The notes: generated by a model not told the origin, from the sequence alone. A stretch of 64,000 nucleotides of DNA from Acidobacteria bacterium 13_2_20CM_2_57_6 (GCA_001917435.1 MNEA01000122.1:1-64000), one strand, 5' to 3'; positions 1 through 11,483 are shown, counted from the stretch's first letter. Numbers and translations are program-made.

Positions 1-1394
<1,394 letters not shown>

Positions 1395-1639
1395 TTTTAT
1401 TTGAAAATCTGTGCACCGCGCCGCTTGTCTGCCGCCGGCCCCGTGCGTTGCCCGCTTCCCGCACTTTTGGGGCCCGACCCCTGCCGCTAAACACAGTTAT
1501 ATAGATGCATTTAGCCGCAAAACCGTTACTCCCAAAACCCTATTACGCTACACGCTTAAGTCCCGTATCGTCAACATTTTAATTCGTGGATTTCTGTGCA
1601 AGACTTGACGCTCAGGGCTTACTCTCCAAGGGGTTTGGA

Positions 1640-2185
1640 ATGGCTTCCGCGTTCTCGCATGGGGTTGCAGCCTTCGGCATAGGGGCCTGTTTCTACCGCT
1701 CAGGTACGCCAAAGCGAGTTTGGGTCGCGGGCATGTTTTGCTCGGTGATTCCCGACTTTGATGTGATCGGATTCCGATTGGGCATCCATTACGGTGACTT
1801 CTGGGGCCACCGTGGGTTCACGCACTCACTTCTTTTTGCCGCTCTCCTGGCGAGTATTGTAATGTTTATCGGATTTCGGCGAGTCGCATCGGGCCTAACC
1901 CGGCTCCCCATGTGGGTCTATTTCTTCCTAGCGACCGCCAGCCATGGTTTCCTGGACGCTATGACCGACGGCGGTCTGGGCGTGGCCTTCTTCTCCCCGT
2001 TCGACAACCACCGTTTTTTCCTTCCCTGGACCCCCATTCGAGTGTCGCCGATTGGCGTTGGACGGTTTTTTACAGACCGAGGTCTTGCGGTTCTCCAAAG
2101 TGAGCTCCTATGGATTTGCGTGCCCGCCGCGCTACTGGCGCTCACAGCCTGGCTGATCCGCCGACGAGCTGCTCCTTCCGCGTAG
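1640..2185 (+). CDS. Membrane-bound metal-dependent hydrolase (YdjM/DUF457-like)
   Basis: MASAFSHGVAAFGIG...IPDFDVIGFRLGIHYGDFWGHRGFTHSLLFA...HGFLDAMTDGG: His/Asp motifs and TM segments typical of the DUF457 family. Internal ATG preferred over the 1586 start. Confidence 0.85.
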   Translation: MASAFSHGVAAFGIGACFYRSGTPKRVWVAGMFCSVIPDFDVIGFRLGIHYGDFWGHRGFTHSLLFAALLASIVMFIGFRRVASGLTRLPMWVYFFLATASHGFLDAMTDGGLGVAFFSPFDNHRFFLPWTPIRVSPIGVGRFFTDRGLAVLQSELLWICVPAALLALTAWLIRRRAAPSA

Positions 2186-2263
2186 CCCGGAATGTCACCC
2201 CAGTTTCGAGGCTCGAAAGCCGGAATCTGTCACCGCGCTCCTACTTTTTCTCTTGACTTCTGT

Positions 2264-2292
2264 TATAATTTGAGTATACTACCTGTTAGGTA
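2264..2292 (+). promoter_or_regulatory. Extended -10 promoter (TGtTATAAT) followed by a palindrome TACCT-GTT-AGGTA
   Basis: TG at 2261-2262, TATAAT at 2264-2269; inverted repeat TACCTGTTAGGTA at 2280-2292 near the expected start site. The -35 is poor. Confidence 0.45.
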
Positions 2293-2411
2293 AATCTGCG
2301 CGGTTCCCTGTGCATTGATTTAGTTTGAGACCGGCTGATCCCGTCGTGGCCGTGTCCCGTCGAAATTCGCGGTCCCAGAGTTCTCCCTTTCGCCGTGAGC
2401 AACTTCTTCAG

Positions 2412-2448
2412 AATCAACACTTATACAAACGCCCGCCAAGTGTTGATT
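2412..2448 (+). terminator. Stem-loop AATCAACACTT-N15-AAGTGTTGATT followed by T residues
   Basis: Perfect 11-bp inverted repeat (2412-2422 / 2438-2448), then TTTAAA. Confidence 0.45.
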
Positions 2449-2552
2449 TTAAACCACTTACGCAAACTCTAAGTTCTTTACATGCAACTTACAAAAACCC
2501 GGGGGAAGGGCCGGTTAGCCGCTCCGATTCACATCCGTGAGCGCTTCGCTGG

Positions 2553-4319
2553 TCACCTCGCTGCGGCGAGCCGGCGCATCAATTCCTGTTTTTTCTCTAG
2601 CAGGCCGCGAAGCTCCGGTGCGGCCGGGTTTGCTTCGATGCTGCGCTGCACGTCGGCCAGCTCTCGCTCCGCTTGCCGGTGCTGCAGCGCCTCGATGCAG
2701 CTCTGGGCTTCTTCCCAAGTCGGTTCGTTGGCTTCCTCGAACAAAATCTCGAAGAGCAGCCGCCGGTCGCGGTCTTCCAGCATCGCTCCTACTTCGGCAG
2801 CTTGCACCGGCTGGCCGGACGAGCTGGCGATCACCAGCGCCGCGAAGATTTTCTCCGTTTCCAGCCCATGATAAAGACGTGCATTTTGCAGTTGCTTGGC
2901 AAGCTCCTGCCGGAAGCCTTCCGCTTCCGCAAGCATTCGTATCAGCCGCCGCTCGACGGGCTTGGCGGCGCGCGCGACGAGTTCCGGCTGGGTCTTTACT
3001 TGGCTGCGGCGTTCCGTAGCCGCCTTGCTCAAAGCGGCGCGCAGCACCGGCTCCTCCAAACGGAGCTGCTGGGCGATGCGCGTGGCCCACTCGGAGCGCA
3101 AGATGCGGTTTGGAATCTTCTGGACGTACGGGAGGAGAAAATTCACCGCGCGCAGCTTCCCTTCTCCCGTCGACAAATCCATTTGCCGCGCCCTCGCAAT
3201 TAGGTAGTCCACGTACGGCGGTGCTTCTTTCAGCAATTTGAGGTACGCCTCCGCCCCCATCTCACGAATGAATAAATCTGGATCAGCTTTTTTGTTGCCT
3301 ACCGGAGGCAGCGCGAGCACGCGCACTTCAAAATCCTGTTCGAGCAACAGAGCAAGCGAACGTTCCGTTGCGGTTTGGCCCGCCATGTCCGGATCGTAAT
3401 TTACGATCACGCGTTTGGTGAACCGTTGCAGCAGCTTGATCTGCGGCTCCGCCAGGCTCGTACCGCAGCTTGCTACCACGTTGCTGATCCCCGCGCGCGC
3501 CACGGCGATGGCATCCATGTAGCCTTCTACCAGGATTGCGAATTCCTGCCGCCGGATTCCTTCCTTCGCGCGGTCCATGTGATACAGCACGTTGCTCTTG
3601 GAATAGATCGGGGTCTCGGGCGAGTTGAGATATTTCGGCATGTCGTCGCCCAACGCGCGCGCGCCGAACGCCACGATTTTTCCTGATTCATTCGCGATGG
3701 GAAATGTGATGCGCCGCCGGAAACGGTCGAACAGTCGCCCGGCAGTTTGGTCGCGCGAGGCCAGCCCGGATTCGGCGAGCAACTTTTCGTTGTACTTGGA
3801 TTTCAAATGGCACAGCAGAGCGTCGCCACCGCTCGGCGCGTATCCGATTCCGAACCGCGCGATGGCGTCCTTATCCAGCCCGCGGTCCTCCAGATAGGCC
3901 CGCGCTGCTTTTCCTTCCAGCGTCCCTTCGAGCTGCTTCACAAAAAAAGTCTGCGCCTCGCGGTGCATCTCAACCAGCAGGGCTCGCTGCTGATTCTCTT
4001 TGCGCTCCTCGGGCGAGCGCTCCTTCTGCCGGGGAACGGCGATCCCGCACTTCTCCGCCACGATGCGAATCGCTTCGGGAAATGCGCACTTCTCCATTTC
4101 CATCACAAACTTGAAAACGTCCCCGCCCACGCCGCATCCGAAGCAGTGATAAATCTGTTTCGTCGGATGCACCGCGAACGACGGCGATTTTTCCGCATGG
4201 AAGGGACACAGCCCGGTAAAATTTTGCCCGCTTTTTTTCAGGCGGACGTATTCGCCGACAACCCGGACGATGTCCGCTTGCTGCTTTACCCGATCCGCAA
4301 ATGATCCGGCTTCTGCCAT
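2553..4319 (-). CDS. dnaG: DNA primase DnaG
   Basis: VKQQADIVRVVGEYVRLKKSGQNFTGLCPFHAEKSPSFAVHPTKQIYHCFGCGVGGDVFKFVM zinc-binding domain; toprim VEGYMDAIAVARAGISNVVASCGTSL. Confidence 0.98.
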   Translation of the reverse strand: MAEAGSFADRVKQQADIVRVVGEYVRLKKSGQNFTGLCPFHAEKSPSFAVHPTKQIYHCFGCGVGGDVFKFVMEMEKCAFPEAIRIVAEKCGIAVPRQKERSPEERKENQQRALLVEMHREAQTFFVKQLEGTLEGKAARAYLEDRGLDKDAIARFGIGYAPSGGDALLCHLKSKYNEKLLAESGLASRDQTAGRLFDRFRRRITFPIANESGKIVAFGARALGDDMPKYLNSPETPIYSKSNVLYHMDRAKEGIRRQEFAILVEGYMDAIAVARAGISNVVASCGTSLAEPQIKLLQRFTKRVIVNYDPDMAGQTATERSLALLLEQDFEVRVLALPPVGNKKADPDLFIREMGAEAYLKLLKEAPPYVDYLIARARQMDLSTGEGKLRAVNFLLPYVQKIPNRILRSEWATRIAQQLRLEEPVLRAALSKAATERRSQVKTQPELVARAAKPVERRLIRMLAEAEGFRQELAKQLQNARLYHGLETEKIFAALVIASSSGQPVQAAEVGAMLEDRDRRLLFEILFEEANEPTWEEAQSCIEALQHRQAERELADVQRSIEANPAAPELRGLLEKKQELMRRLAAAR

Positions 4320-4337
4320 TCTGTTCTTTGGCGAAGG

Positions 4338-5696
4338 TCAGCGCTTCGCATATTCGTTCTTGTAGACAGCGCCAGCCTTCATCACGAATTTTACATGCTC
4401 GAGGAGAGTGACATCCTTCGTCGGGTCGCCGTCAACGGCAATAACGTCGGCCCACTTCCCTGCTTCCAGCGAGCCGACGAGATATTTCGGACCGAGCAAA
4501 TCGGAGGCGTTGATCGTGGCGGTCTGGATGGCTGCCAGGGGCGTCATTCCTAATTGGACGTAAACGTGAAGCTCTCCGGCGTTAAGCCCATGGGGATAGA
4601 CGGCCGCATCCGTCCCGAGCGCCACTTTCACTCCTGCTGCAAACGCCTTCCCGACATTCTTGCGCATGGCGGCGATCACATCGCGCATCTTTTGCTTTGA
4701 ATACTCCGGCACGTCGCTGCGATCCAGGTTCTTTTCCATGTATTCGCCAAGAAAAAGCGTTGGCACTAGATACGTTCCGTTTTTTTTGAGCGTTGCGATT
4801 GCTGCGTCGTCCGTCAGGTGGCCATGCTCGACCGAATCGACACCGGCCTCCGAAGCCCAGCGCACGCCCTCCGCTCCGTGCGCATGCGCGGCCACGCGGC
4901 GCCCCAGCCGGTGGGCGTCCGCCACGATCGCCTTCATTTCCTCCAGCGTGTATTGCGAAGCGTTCGGATCATCGCCCTTCGATAACACGCCGCCAGTAGC
5001 GCAAATCTTGATCACGTCCGCGCCGTACTTAATGATTTCGCGAACCTTATGTTGCACCGCCTCCACGCCGTCCGCCACCCCGCCTCCTTGAAAATGAAAG
5101 GCCGGCGGCAGCAAGTTTTCGTCACAGTGGCCGCCAGTGATTCCCATGGCCGGTCCCGAGGCCACGATGCGCGGCCCAATCACGTCGCCATCGTTAATCG
5201 CGTCGCGCAGCGCAATGTCCGCGTAGTCTTTCGCGCCGAGGTTGCGCACGGTGGTAAACCCCGCTTCGAGCGTCCGCCGCGCGTTCCTCGCGCCATGCAG
5301 CGCTTCGCGCGCCGTGGAAATTTTCAATCCTTCATACGAGAGCGAACTCAGTTCAAAGGTCAAATGCGTGTGCATGTCGATCAGACCGGGCAGCAGCGTG
5401 GCATCCGGCAGATCGATCGTCGTGTCTCCCACAGCCGCTCTTACCTCGGCGGAGGGCGAGAGCTGCGAAATTTTGTCGCCTTCAATCACGATCGCCTGAT
5501 TCGCGCGCAACTCACCCGTGCGCACATTCAGCACACGCCCCGCGCGAATTACTGTCCTCTTAGGCGCTTGCGCCTGCGCGACCGTCGTGATTGCCATTCC
5601 GGCCAAGATCATCAGAATTGCCACGAAGCCCGCTCCCCATCGGCTGATTTCCGGACTTGTTCTTGCGTACGATTTTGAATGCTTAAACAATTTCAT
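4338..5696 (-). CDS. Exported amidohydrolase family protein (imidazolonepropionase/prolidase-like)
   Basis: Signal peptide; LLPGLIDMHTHLTFE metal motif; AHAHGAEGVRWASEAGVDSVEHG; ALGTDAAVYPHG. Start chosen at MKLFKHSK; ORF open to 5795. Confidence 0.9.
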   Translation of the reverse strand: MKLFKHSKSYARTSPEISRWGAGFVAILMILAGMAITTVAQAQAPKRTVIRAGRVLNVRTGELRANQAIVIEGDKISQLSPSAEVRAAVGDTTIDLPDATLLPGLIDMHTHLTFELSSLSYEGLKISTAREALHGARNARRTLEAGFTTVRNLGAKDYADIALRDAINDGDVIGPRIVASGPAMGITGGHCDENLLPPAFHFQGGGVADGVEAVQHKVREIIKYGADVIKICATGGVLSKGDDPNASQYTLEEMKAIVADAHRLGRRVAAHAHGAEGVRWASEAGVDSVEHGHLTDDAAIATLKKNGTYLVPTLFLGEYMEKNLDRSDVPEYSKQKMRDVIAAMRKNVGKAFAAGVKVALGTDAAVYPHGLNAGELHVYVQLGMTPLAAIQTATINASDLLGPKYLVGSLEAGKWADVIAVDGDPTKDVTLLEHVKFVMKAGAVYKNEYAKR

Positions 5697-5826
5697 CCAG
5701 GCACCTCGTTGTGAATTTGGCTTTCGGAGCGCGGCGAGTATAGCAAACAGGGCCGCATACATCCTTCCACAGGCAACTTTCGGGTCCTGGTCCACCTCCT
5801 AATTTCCAATTTCTGATTCTCATTTC

Positions 5827-8241
5827 CTATCTTTGCAACGCCACGATGGTGATTGCTTGCCCTCCGTGCTCCTCCGTTTCAAACGAATGTTTCTCAACCA
5901 ACGGATGCGAAGCCAGAAACTCACCAATCCCCTTGCGGAGCGCGCCCGTTCCGTGTCCATGGATGATCCTGATTCGCGCCTTGTGTGCCAGTGCGGCGTC
6001 GTCCAGGAATTTGTCCAGGCGGTCGGTGGCTTCTTCCACGGTCATGCCAATCACATTGATTTCATCGGAGACGCCGGCGTCGCCGCGCTGCGAAGTCACC
6101 GTCACGCTCTGCAGCTTTGCGGCTGGCGAAGTTGATTTTGGCACCGGAGCAGCACCTTCAATGCCCGTAATTTCGCCCAGCGCCACTTTCATCCGCAGTG
6201 GTCCGGCTTCGATTTCCGCGGACGATCCATCGATCCGCCGCAACATCACCGGCTTGCTGAATCCGCGCACGCGAATCTTCGTGCCCGGTTGCAGCCGGTC
6301 CAAGCTCACCGTCTCCAAGGAAGCGGCATTCGCACCCAGATCAGCTTGCGATTCCGAGATGGTCTGCACGACGGCGGCATTGAGCTCTTCGCGAGCCTCG
6401 CCTCGCACGTCCTGCATTTTCCGCCGCGCCGTTTTTTCCATCTGTGCGCGAAGCTCGCGTTCTTTTACCGCTTCGACAACTCGCGAAACGTTTTCGTCAA
6501 AGCGCTTCTGCATTTCCGCGAACTGCGTTTCCAGATCGCGAATGCGCTTCTGCTGGCGTTCCACCCACTCGGTGCGCAGCTTCTTGCGTTCTTCTTCTAG
6601 CGCATGCCGCTCTTCCACCATTTGTTTTTGCATGCGATCCAATTCGTCGCGGCTGCGGTGCAAGTAAGCGATCAGGTCCGCGGCTTCACGCGATTCGGGC
6701 GTCAATAACAACCTTGCGCGCTCGATGATTCCTGCGGCCATCCCCAGCCGCCTCGCAATCGCGATTCCGCTCGAGCCGCCCGGCACGCCTACCATCAAGC
6801 GGTATGTGGGTCGCAGCTTCACGTCATCGAATTCCACTGCCGCGTTCACCACACCTGGGGTGGTCGAGGCATAGGTCTTCAGCCGGTCATGGTGCGTCGT
6901 TGCCAGCACGATGCAGTTCTTGGCGCGAAATTCGTCCAGCAGCGCCACCGCCAGGGCGGCGCCTTCCTCCGGCGCGGTTCCCGTGCCCATCTCGTCCACC
7001 AGCACAAGAGAATTCGGCGTCGCCGCCTCCAGCATGGTTTTCAAATTCAGCATGTGGGCTGAGAAAGTAGACAAATCTGCCGCGATCGATTGCTCGTCGC
7101 CGATGTCCACCAGGACGCGGTCGAAAAGCGGCAGCACCGCGTGCTGCGCCGCCACCGGAATTCCGGATTGCGCCGCGAGCGCCGCCATTCCCGTGGTCTT
7201 CAGCGCCACTGTTTTGCCGCCCGTGTTTGGTCCGCTGATGACCAGCACGCGTTCTTCGCCGCCGAGGGTTAGCGTCATGGGTACAATGGCGCGATTTTCC
7301 TTGCGGAGTTTGTCCTCCAGCACCGGATGGCGCGCGCCTTCCAAACGCAATTCATTCGTTGCAGAAAACTCGGGCATCGCGGCGTCAAATTCCCCCGCGA
7401 ATCGCGCCCGTGCAAACACGCTATCAAGCTCCGCAATGGTCCCTGCAGCAGTGAGGAGCGGCCCGCGGATCATTTGCAATTTCTCAGTGAGCTCGCGCAA
7501 AATCCGCAGAATTTCCGCAGCTTCATCCTCGGCAAGCTGCACCAGTTGGTTGTTGGCTTCGACGGTTTCGAACGGCTCCAGGAAGACCGTTTGCCCCGTC
7601 GCGCTGGCTCCGTGCACCACGCCGGGAATGCTCCTCCGATGCTCGGCACGCACGGGAATCACGAAGCGATCGTTTCGCAGCGTAACGTAGTCTTCCCCTG
7701 CTTCCGCGTTTCGCGCGCGCAAAATCTGCTTCAAATTTCTTTGGATGCTCTCGCGGGTTTCCGTAATGCTCGCGCGGATTCGCCGCAGCGCCGCCGACGC
7801 ATCATCCTTGATCTCGCCGTTCGGCAAGACGCAGCGGCGGATGGCCGCTTGCATTTCTCGAAAATCACCCAGCGAAGCACCCCGTGCCGCCAATAAAGGA
7901 AACTTCGCCGTTTCTTCGCGAAACTGTTGCCGCAGCCACGCTGCCGTTTCCAGCAGCGACGCCGCATCCAGGAAGTCGCCCGGCTCCAGCACCGCGCCCG
8001 TCCCTTCGATGCGTTCCAGCCAGCCTTGCGGATCGACCAGCGCACCAAATCCCAGCTCGCGCCCCGCGCGGAGCCACTCGGCTGCCTCGCGAATCAGCGC
8101 AAACACCAATTTTAAAGCCGCGCGATCCATCCGCGGTTCGAGGTCGTTCACGGCGCGCCGCCCGGGCGCGCACGTCGTCCTCAGCCGCAACAATTCCCGC
8201 AGCTTGTCGAACTCCAATACGTCTTGCACCGTTCGTGACAT
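5827..8241 (-). CDS. mutS2: Endonuclease MutS2 (MutS-like ATPase plus C-terminal Smr domain)
   Basis: SGPNTGGKTVALKTTGMAALAAQSGIPV Walker A; LVDEMGTGTAPEEGAALAVALL; C-terminal IIHGHGTGALRKGIGEFL Smr motif. Start MSRTVQDVLEFDKL; the longer ORF to 8511 overlaps the next gene. Confidence 0.96.
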   Translation of the reverse strand: MSRTVQDVLEFDKLRELLRLRTTCAPGRRAVNDLEPRMDRAALKLVFALIREAAEWLRAGRELGFGALVDPQGWLERIEGTGAVLEPGDFLDAASLLETAAWLRQQFREETAKFPLLAARGASLGDFREMQAAIRRCVLPNGEIKDDASAALRRIRASITETRESIQRNLKQILRARNAEAGEDYVTLRNDRFVIPVRAEHRRSIPGVVHGASATGQTVFLEPFETVEANNQLVQLAEDEAAEILRILRELTEKLQMIRGPLLTAAGTIAELDSVFARARFAGEFDAAMPEFSATNELRLEGARHPVLEDKLRKENRAIVPMTLTLGGEERVLVISGPNTGGKTVALKTTGMAALAAQSGIPVAAQHAVLPLFDRVLVDIGDEQSIAADLSTFSAHMLNLKTMLEAATPNSLVLVDEMGTGTAPEEGAALAVALLDEFRAKNCIVLATTHHDRLKTYASTTPGVVNAAVEFDDVKLRPTYRLMVGVPGGSSGIAIARRLGMAAGIIERARLLLTPESREAADLIAYLHRSRDELDRMQKQMVEERHALEEERKKLRTEWVERQQKRIRDLETQFAEMQKRFDENVSRVVEAVKERELRAQMEKTARRKMQDVRGEAREELNAAVVQTISESQADLGANAASLETVSLDRLQPGTKIRVRGFSKPVMLRRIDGSSAEIEAGPLRMKVALGEITGIEGAAPVPKSTSPAAKLQSVTVTSQRGDAGVSDEINVIGMTVEEATDRLDKFLDDAALAHKARIRIIHGHGTGALRKGIGEFLASHPLVEKHSFETEEHGGQAITIVALQR

Positions 8242-8243
8242 CG

Positions 8244-8807
8244 TTATGTCTGCTTCAACTTCGTGGTCAGATGACTTGCCACGTCCCCCGGCGTCGCTGC
8301 CACATAGACGAGCCGCCCATTCGCCTCCCCCCACGGCGCGTGGTGTCCCAATTCCACTTGCCGCACGCGATCCAGAACCGGCTCCCAGAAACTTCCGAGC
8401 ACTGCAAACGGTTTTTGCGGCATCACGGCCTTGTTCAGCATTTCCCACACGACCGCAAGCTCCACGAGCGTGCCCGTCCCGCCTTTGCACGCCACGAAAG
8501 CGTCCGCGCATCGGATGAGCTCGAAGAGCCTCTCTTCCCAGGTCTGCACCCGCACTTCCAGGTCAATCCAGGGATTCAGCTTCGCCGTCTTGAAAAAATC
8601 CGCGGTCACACCGTACGTCTTGCCGCCGGCTTCTTTCGCGCCGCGCGACACCGCTTCCATCACGCCGCCATAGCCGCCGCTGCAGACAGAGAATCCGTGC
8701 TTCGCCAAAGCACGCCCCAGCACGCGCGCCTCTTCATAGTCCGCGTCACTTTCGCGCGGCCGCGAACTTCCAAATACCGTGACGATAAGTTCTTTCCCCA
8801 TCTGCAA
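8244..8807 (-). CDS. LOG/TIGR00730-like Rossmann-fold protein
   Basis: VTVFGSSRPRESDADYEEARVLGRALAKHGFSVCSGGYGGVMEAVSRGAKEAGG; GGTGTLVE motif. Confidence 0.85.
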   Translation of the reverse strand: MQMGKELIVTVFGSSRPRESDADYEEARVLGRALAKHGFSVCSGGYGGVMEAVSRGAKEAGGKTYGVTADFFKTAKLNPWIDLEVRVQTWEERLFELIRCADAFVACKGGTGTLVELAVVWEMLNKAVMPQKPFAVLGSFWEPVLDRVRQVELGHHAPWGEANGRLVYVAATPGDVASHLTTKLKQT

Positions 8808-8816
8808 TCTTCGACC

Positions 8817-10436
8817 TTACTGTGGGTGTTTGCGCTCACGGCCGCGCTTTGGCGGCGTTACGTTGAACTCCTCGATCATCGCCACGCACAGTCCGGTCAA
8901 GGCATCCGCGGCTTCGTGACTCTTTCCACCCTGATTGTTGCTCAGAAACGAAAAAATCAGCCGCCGACCGCCCGGCGTTTCCGCAAATCCAGAGAGAGTT
9001 CTAACGTGTTCTACGGACCCCGTCTTGGCATGAATCCGCCCCGCCGCCGGCGTGTTTTTCATGCGGTCTTCTAGCGTGCCGTCTATTCCCGCCACCGGCA
9101 GCGAAGCAAAGTAGGGCCCGAACCAGGATTGTTTTTGCGAAAAGTTCAGCAACGTCACGATGGCCCGCGGCGTCACCAAATCGTGCCGCGACAATCCCGA
9201 AGCGTCCGTTTGAATCACATCGCCCGGTTCGATTCCCGCCGTCGCGTAGAAGTCCGCAGGAACTTTCATCAAATCATCCGGCGTGGCCCACATTCCGCTC
9301 TGTCGCGCCACGGTCCTCAGCAGCATTTCCGTGTGCAGGTTCTGGCTGATCTTGTTGACCAGCTTCAGCGCGTCGCCCAGCGGCACCGAAACGTGCTCCG
9401 CCAGCACAACTGGATCGCCGACGGGTTCTGCGTGATTGTGCCGCGCCCTGGCCACGCCTACGACTCTTACTCCTCGTTCCTCCAGCAATCGCTTCACGAT
9501 GGCCGCGGCATGCTGCGCCGGCTCTTCGATTGCCAAAACCAGTTTCCGCGGCGCGCTCTTCGCCGGCAAGGTGCCTTTGACGACCACCAGATGCGATCCC
9601 GGCTCACGCGTGAGGGTCAGATCCGATTTCACGTCCGCAGCGGAAGTGCTCACATCATTTTGAACCATGAAATCCGGTGTCGCTGGACTTACCGCCGCTT
9701 GCACCGGATTGCCCGCCTGTTCGCCAGGCGTGAGCGTCAGCGCGACGGTATTGTCATCCACAACGATCGCGGAAATGGCTGCACCGTATTCCCAAACCAT
9801 GTCGTCGATTTCCCAGCCATTCGGATAGCGTTCCCGCGGAAAGTAGCTGTCATCACCGATAACGTCTCCCGATATTTCTTTGACTCCTTTGGCCACCAGC
9901 GCGTCGGCGAGTTCCAAGAGCGCTTTCTCCGGCGGACCGTCAAACTCTTCCTTCCGTTCATAGGGAAATTTTCTGTTCGATAGATTCGGATCGCCGTGAC
10001 CTACCAGCGTGACGTCTCCGCGCAGCGCTCCCTCACTCGAAATGGCGTCTTGCGTCTCCAGCGTCGTATGGAAGCGGTACTCCGGTCCGAGTTTCGCGAG
10101 GGCCAGCGCCGTGGTGAACAACTTCATGTTGGAAGCCGGCACGAAATATTTGTCCGCATTCTGCTCGTAAAGAGTCTCACCGCTCTCGGCGTCCGCAATG
10201 AGCAGTCCCCACTCTCCTTTGCTTGTGGGCGTGGTGGCGAGCAAAGCATCCGCGCGCACAGCGAATTTTGCGGTGGCCTTCTTGGAAGCCCCGCTCTTTT
10301 TCTTTGCGCCGCAACACGCCGGTTGTGTTTTTGCCTTCGCTTGCGCGCGAAGGAGTGGCGCGCCAATTCCGCAAACCCACACGACAGTCGCCACCGCTAC
10401 TATCGCCAATCGCTTCAAGATTCTTTGGATGTTCAT
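8817..10436 (-). CDS. dacB: D-alanyl-D-alanine carboxypeptidase/endopeptidase (PBP4 family, DacB-like)
   Basis: PASNMKLFTTALAL (SxxK), SGLSRHDLVTP, AKTGSVEHVRTLSGF (KTG) motifs; signal peptide. Confidence 0.93.
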   Translation of the reverse strand: MNIQRILKRLAIVAVATVVWVCGIGAPLLRAQAKAKTQPACCGAKKKSGASKKATAKFAVRADALLATTPTSKGEWGLLIADAESGETLYEQNADKYFVPASNMKLFTTALALAKLGPEYRFHTTLETQDAISSEGALRGDVTLVGHGDPNLSNRKFPYERKEEFDGPPEKALLELADALVAKGVKEISGDVIGDDSYFPRERYPNGWEIDDMVWEYGAAISAIVVDDNTVALTLTPGEQAGNPVQAAVSPATPDFMVQNDVSTSAADVKSDLTLTREPGSHLVVVKGTLPAKSAPRKLVLAIEEPAQHAAAIVKRLLEERGVRVVGVARARHNHAEPVGDPVVLAEHVSVPLGDALKLVNKISQNLHTEMLLRTVARQSGMWATPDDLMKVPADFYATAGIEPGDVIQTDASGLSRHDLVTPRAIVTLLNFSQKQSWFGPYFASLPVAGIDGTLEDRMKNTPAAGRIHAKTGSVEHVRTLSGFAETPGGRRLIFSFLSNNQGGKSHEAADALTGLCVAMIEEFNVTPPKRGRERKHPQ

Positions 10437-10632
10437 TTATCGCTCGCGGCAAATCCGCCTCGCAAAAGTATAGTCGAAAGGCAACACTTTCCGTCGCTTC
10501 GGCGTCCAACGTAAAGAACTAACCCCTGCATCACGGCCATCGCGAAGGCTCCGTTCTCAAGGCGCAAGGTTGCGTCTGACCAGTGAGCACTCTATGATGG
10601 CTCTAGCCCAGAAAACTACGAAGAGGTGAACT

Positions 10633-11352
10633 GTGATTCAGCGAATGATCTCTACCCTGGTGGCGTTGGCCCTGGTCGCTCTGCCGCTTTCCGCCGCGGA
10701 CGAACAGAAAGAGGCCGATCGCCTGGACAATTGCGGCACGGTTCTCAAGGAAATTCTCGATATCCCCGACAACATTCCCACCGACCTCTTGGACAAGGCC
10801 GAGTGCGTCATTGTGATTCCGTCCGTGCTTAAAGCGGCCTTCGTTATCGGCGGAAGTTACGGCAAAGGGGCAATGACCTGCCGCACGGGAGAACACTTCA
10901 CCGGCCCGTGGAGCGCCCCGGCGATGATGAGGCTGGAGGGAGGAGGCATCGGCTTCCAGCTCGGCGGCCAAGCCACCGATTTCGTCATCCTGGTGATGAA
11001 CCCGCGCGGCGCCAAAGCGATCCTAAAGAGTAAAGTCAAGATCGGCGCGGATGCCGCTGCCGCCGCTGGTCCCAAGGGCCGCGACGCCGCTGCCGCCAGC
11101 GACGTGACCATGCGCGCTGAGATGCTCACGTATTCCCGCTCTCGCGGCTTGTTTGCGGGAATCTCCCTGGAGGGCTCGACGCTTCGCCAGGACAACGGCG
11201 CGAACGAAAGGCTCTACAAAGGTAAGGTTACAGCCGAGCAGGTTGTACGCAAAGGCGCCGTTGCCGTGCCCCCTTCCGGCCAGGAAATGATCGCACTCCT
11301 GAACAAGAAATCTCCCAAGAATCTGTCGGATCCCAACTCTCTCAAAGAATAA
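10633..11352 (+). CDS. SYLF (Ysc84-type) lipid-binding domain protein, exported
   Basis: GTG start; IPTDLLDKAECVIVIPSVLKAAFVIGGSYGKGAMTCR and YSRSRGLFAGISLEGSTLRQD are SYLF hallmarks. Confidence 0.9.
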   Translation: MIQRMISTLVALALVALPLSAADEQKEADRLDNCGTVLKEILDIPDNIPTDLLDKAECVIVIPSVLKAAFVIGGSYGKGAMTCRTGEHFTGPWSAPAMMRLEGGGIGFQLGGQATDFVILVMNPRGAKAILKSKVKIGADAAAAAGPKGRDAAAASDVTMRAEMLTYSRSRGLFAGISLEGSTLRQDNGANERLYKGKVTAEQVVRKGAVAVPPSGQEMIALLNKKSPKNLSDPNSLKE

Positions 11353-11378
11353 TCCTGAGATAGGTTTTTGGCTCGAGG

Positions 11379-11400
11379 CACCCCGGCTTCCACCGGGGTG
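11379..11400 (+). terminator. Hairpin CACCCCGG-CTTCCA-CCGGGGTG downstream of the SYLF gene
   Basis: Perfect 8-bp stem, 6-nt loop, 27 nt after the stop codon. Confidence 0.6.
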
Positions 11401-11454
11401 TCTTGCGTTTGCGGTGGCCTCCGCACACAGCTTGGCCACGGGCGAAGAAAGGGC

Positions 11455-11483
11455 TTGACATTCCAAGCGAAATGACCTATAGT
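11455..11483 (+). promoter_or_regulatory. Sigma-70 promoter TTGACA-N17-TATAGT for the TetR-efflux operon
   Basis: TTGACA at 11455-11460, TATAGT at 11478-11483, exact 17-bp spacer. Confidence 0.8.

Noticed and set aside
2254-2269. TTGACT close to TATAAT as a -35/-10 pair
   Set aside because: Only 5 bp separate the two elements, so TTGACT cannot be the -35 for this -10; an extended -10 reading was preferred.
2515-3090. 191-aa minus-strand ORF
   Set aside because: Alternative frame within dnaG; Arg/Ala/Gly-rich with no motif.
7884-9074. 396-aa plus-strand ORF
   Set aside because: Antisense to mutS2, the LOG-like gene and dacB; spans several real genes and has low-complexity Arg/Pro/His-rich composition typical of GC-rich mirror ORFs.
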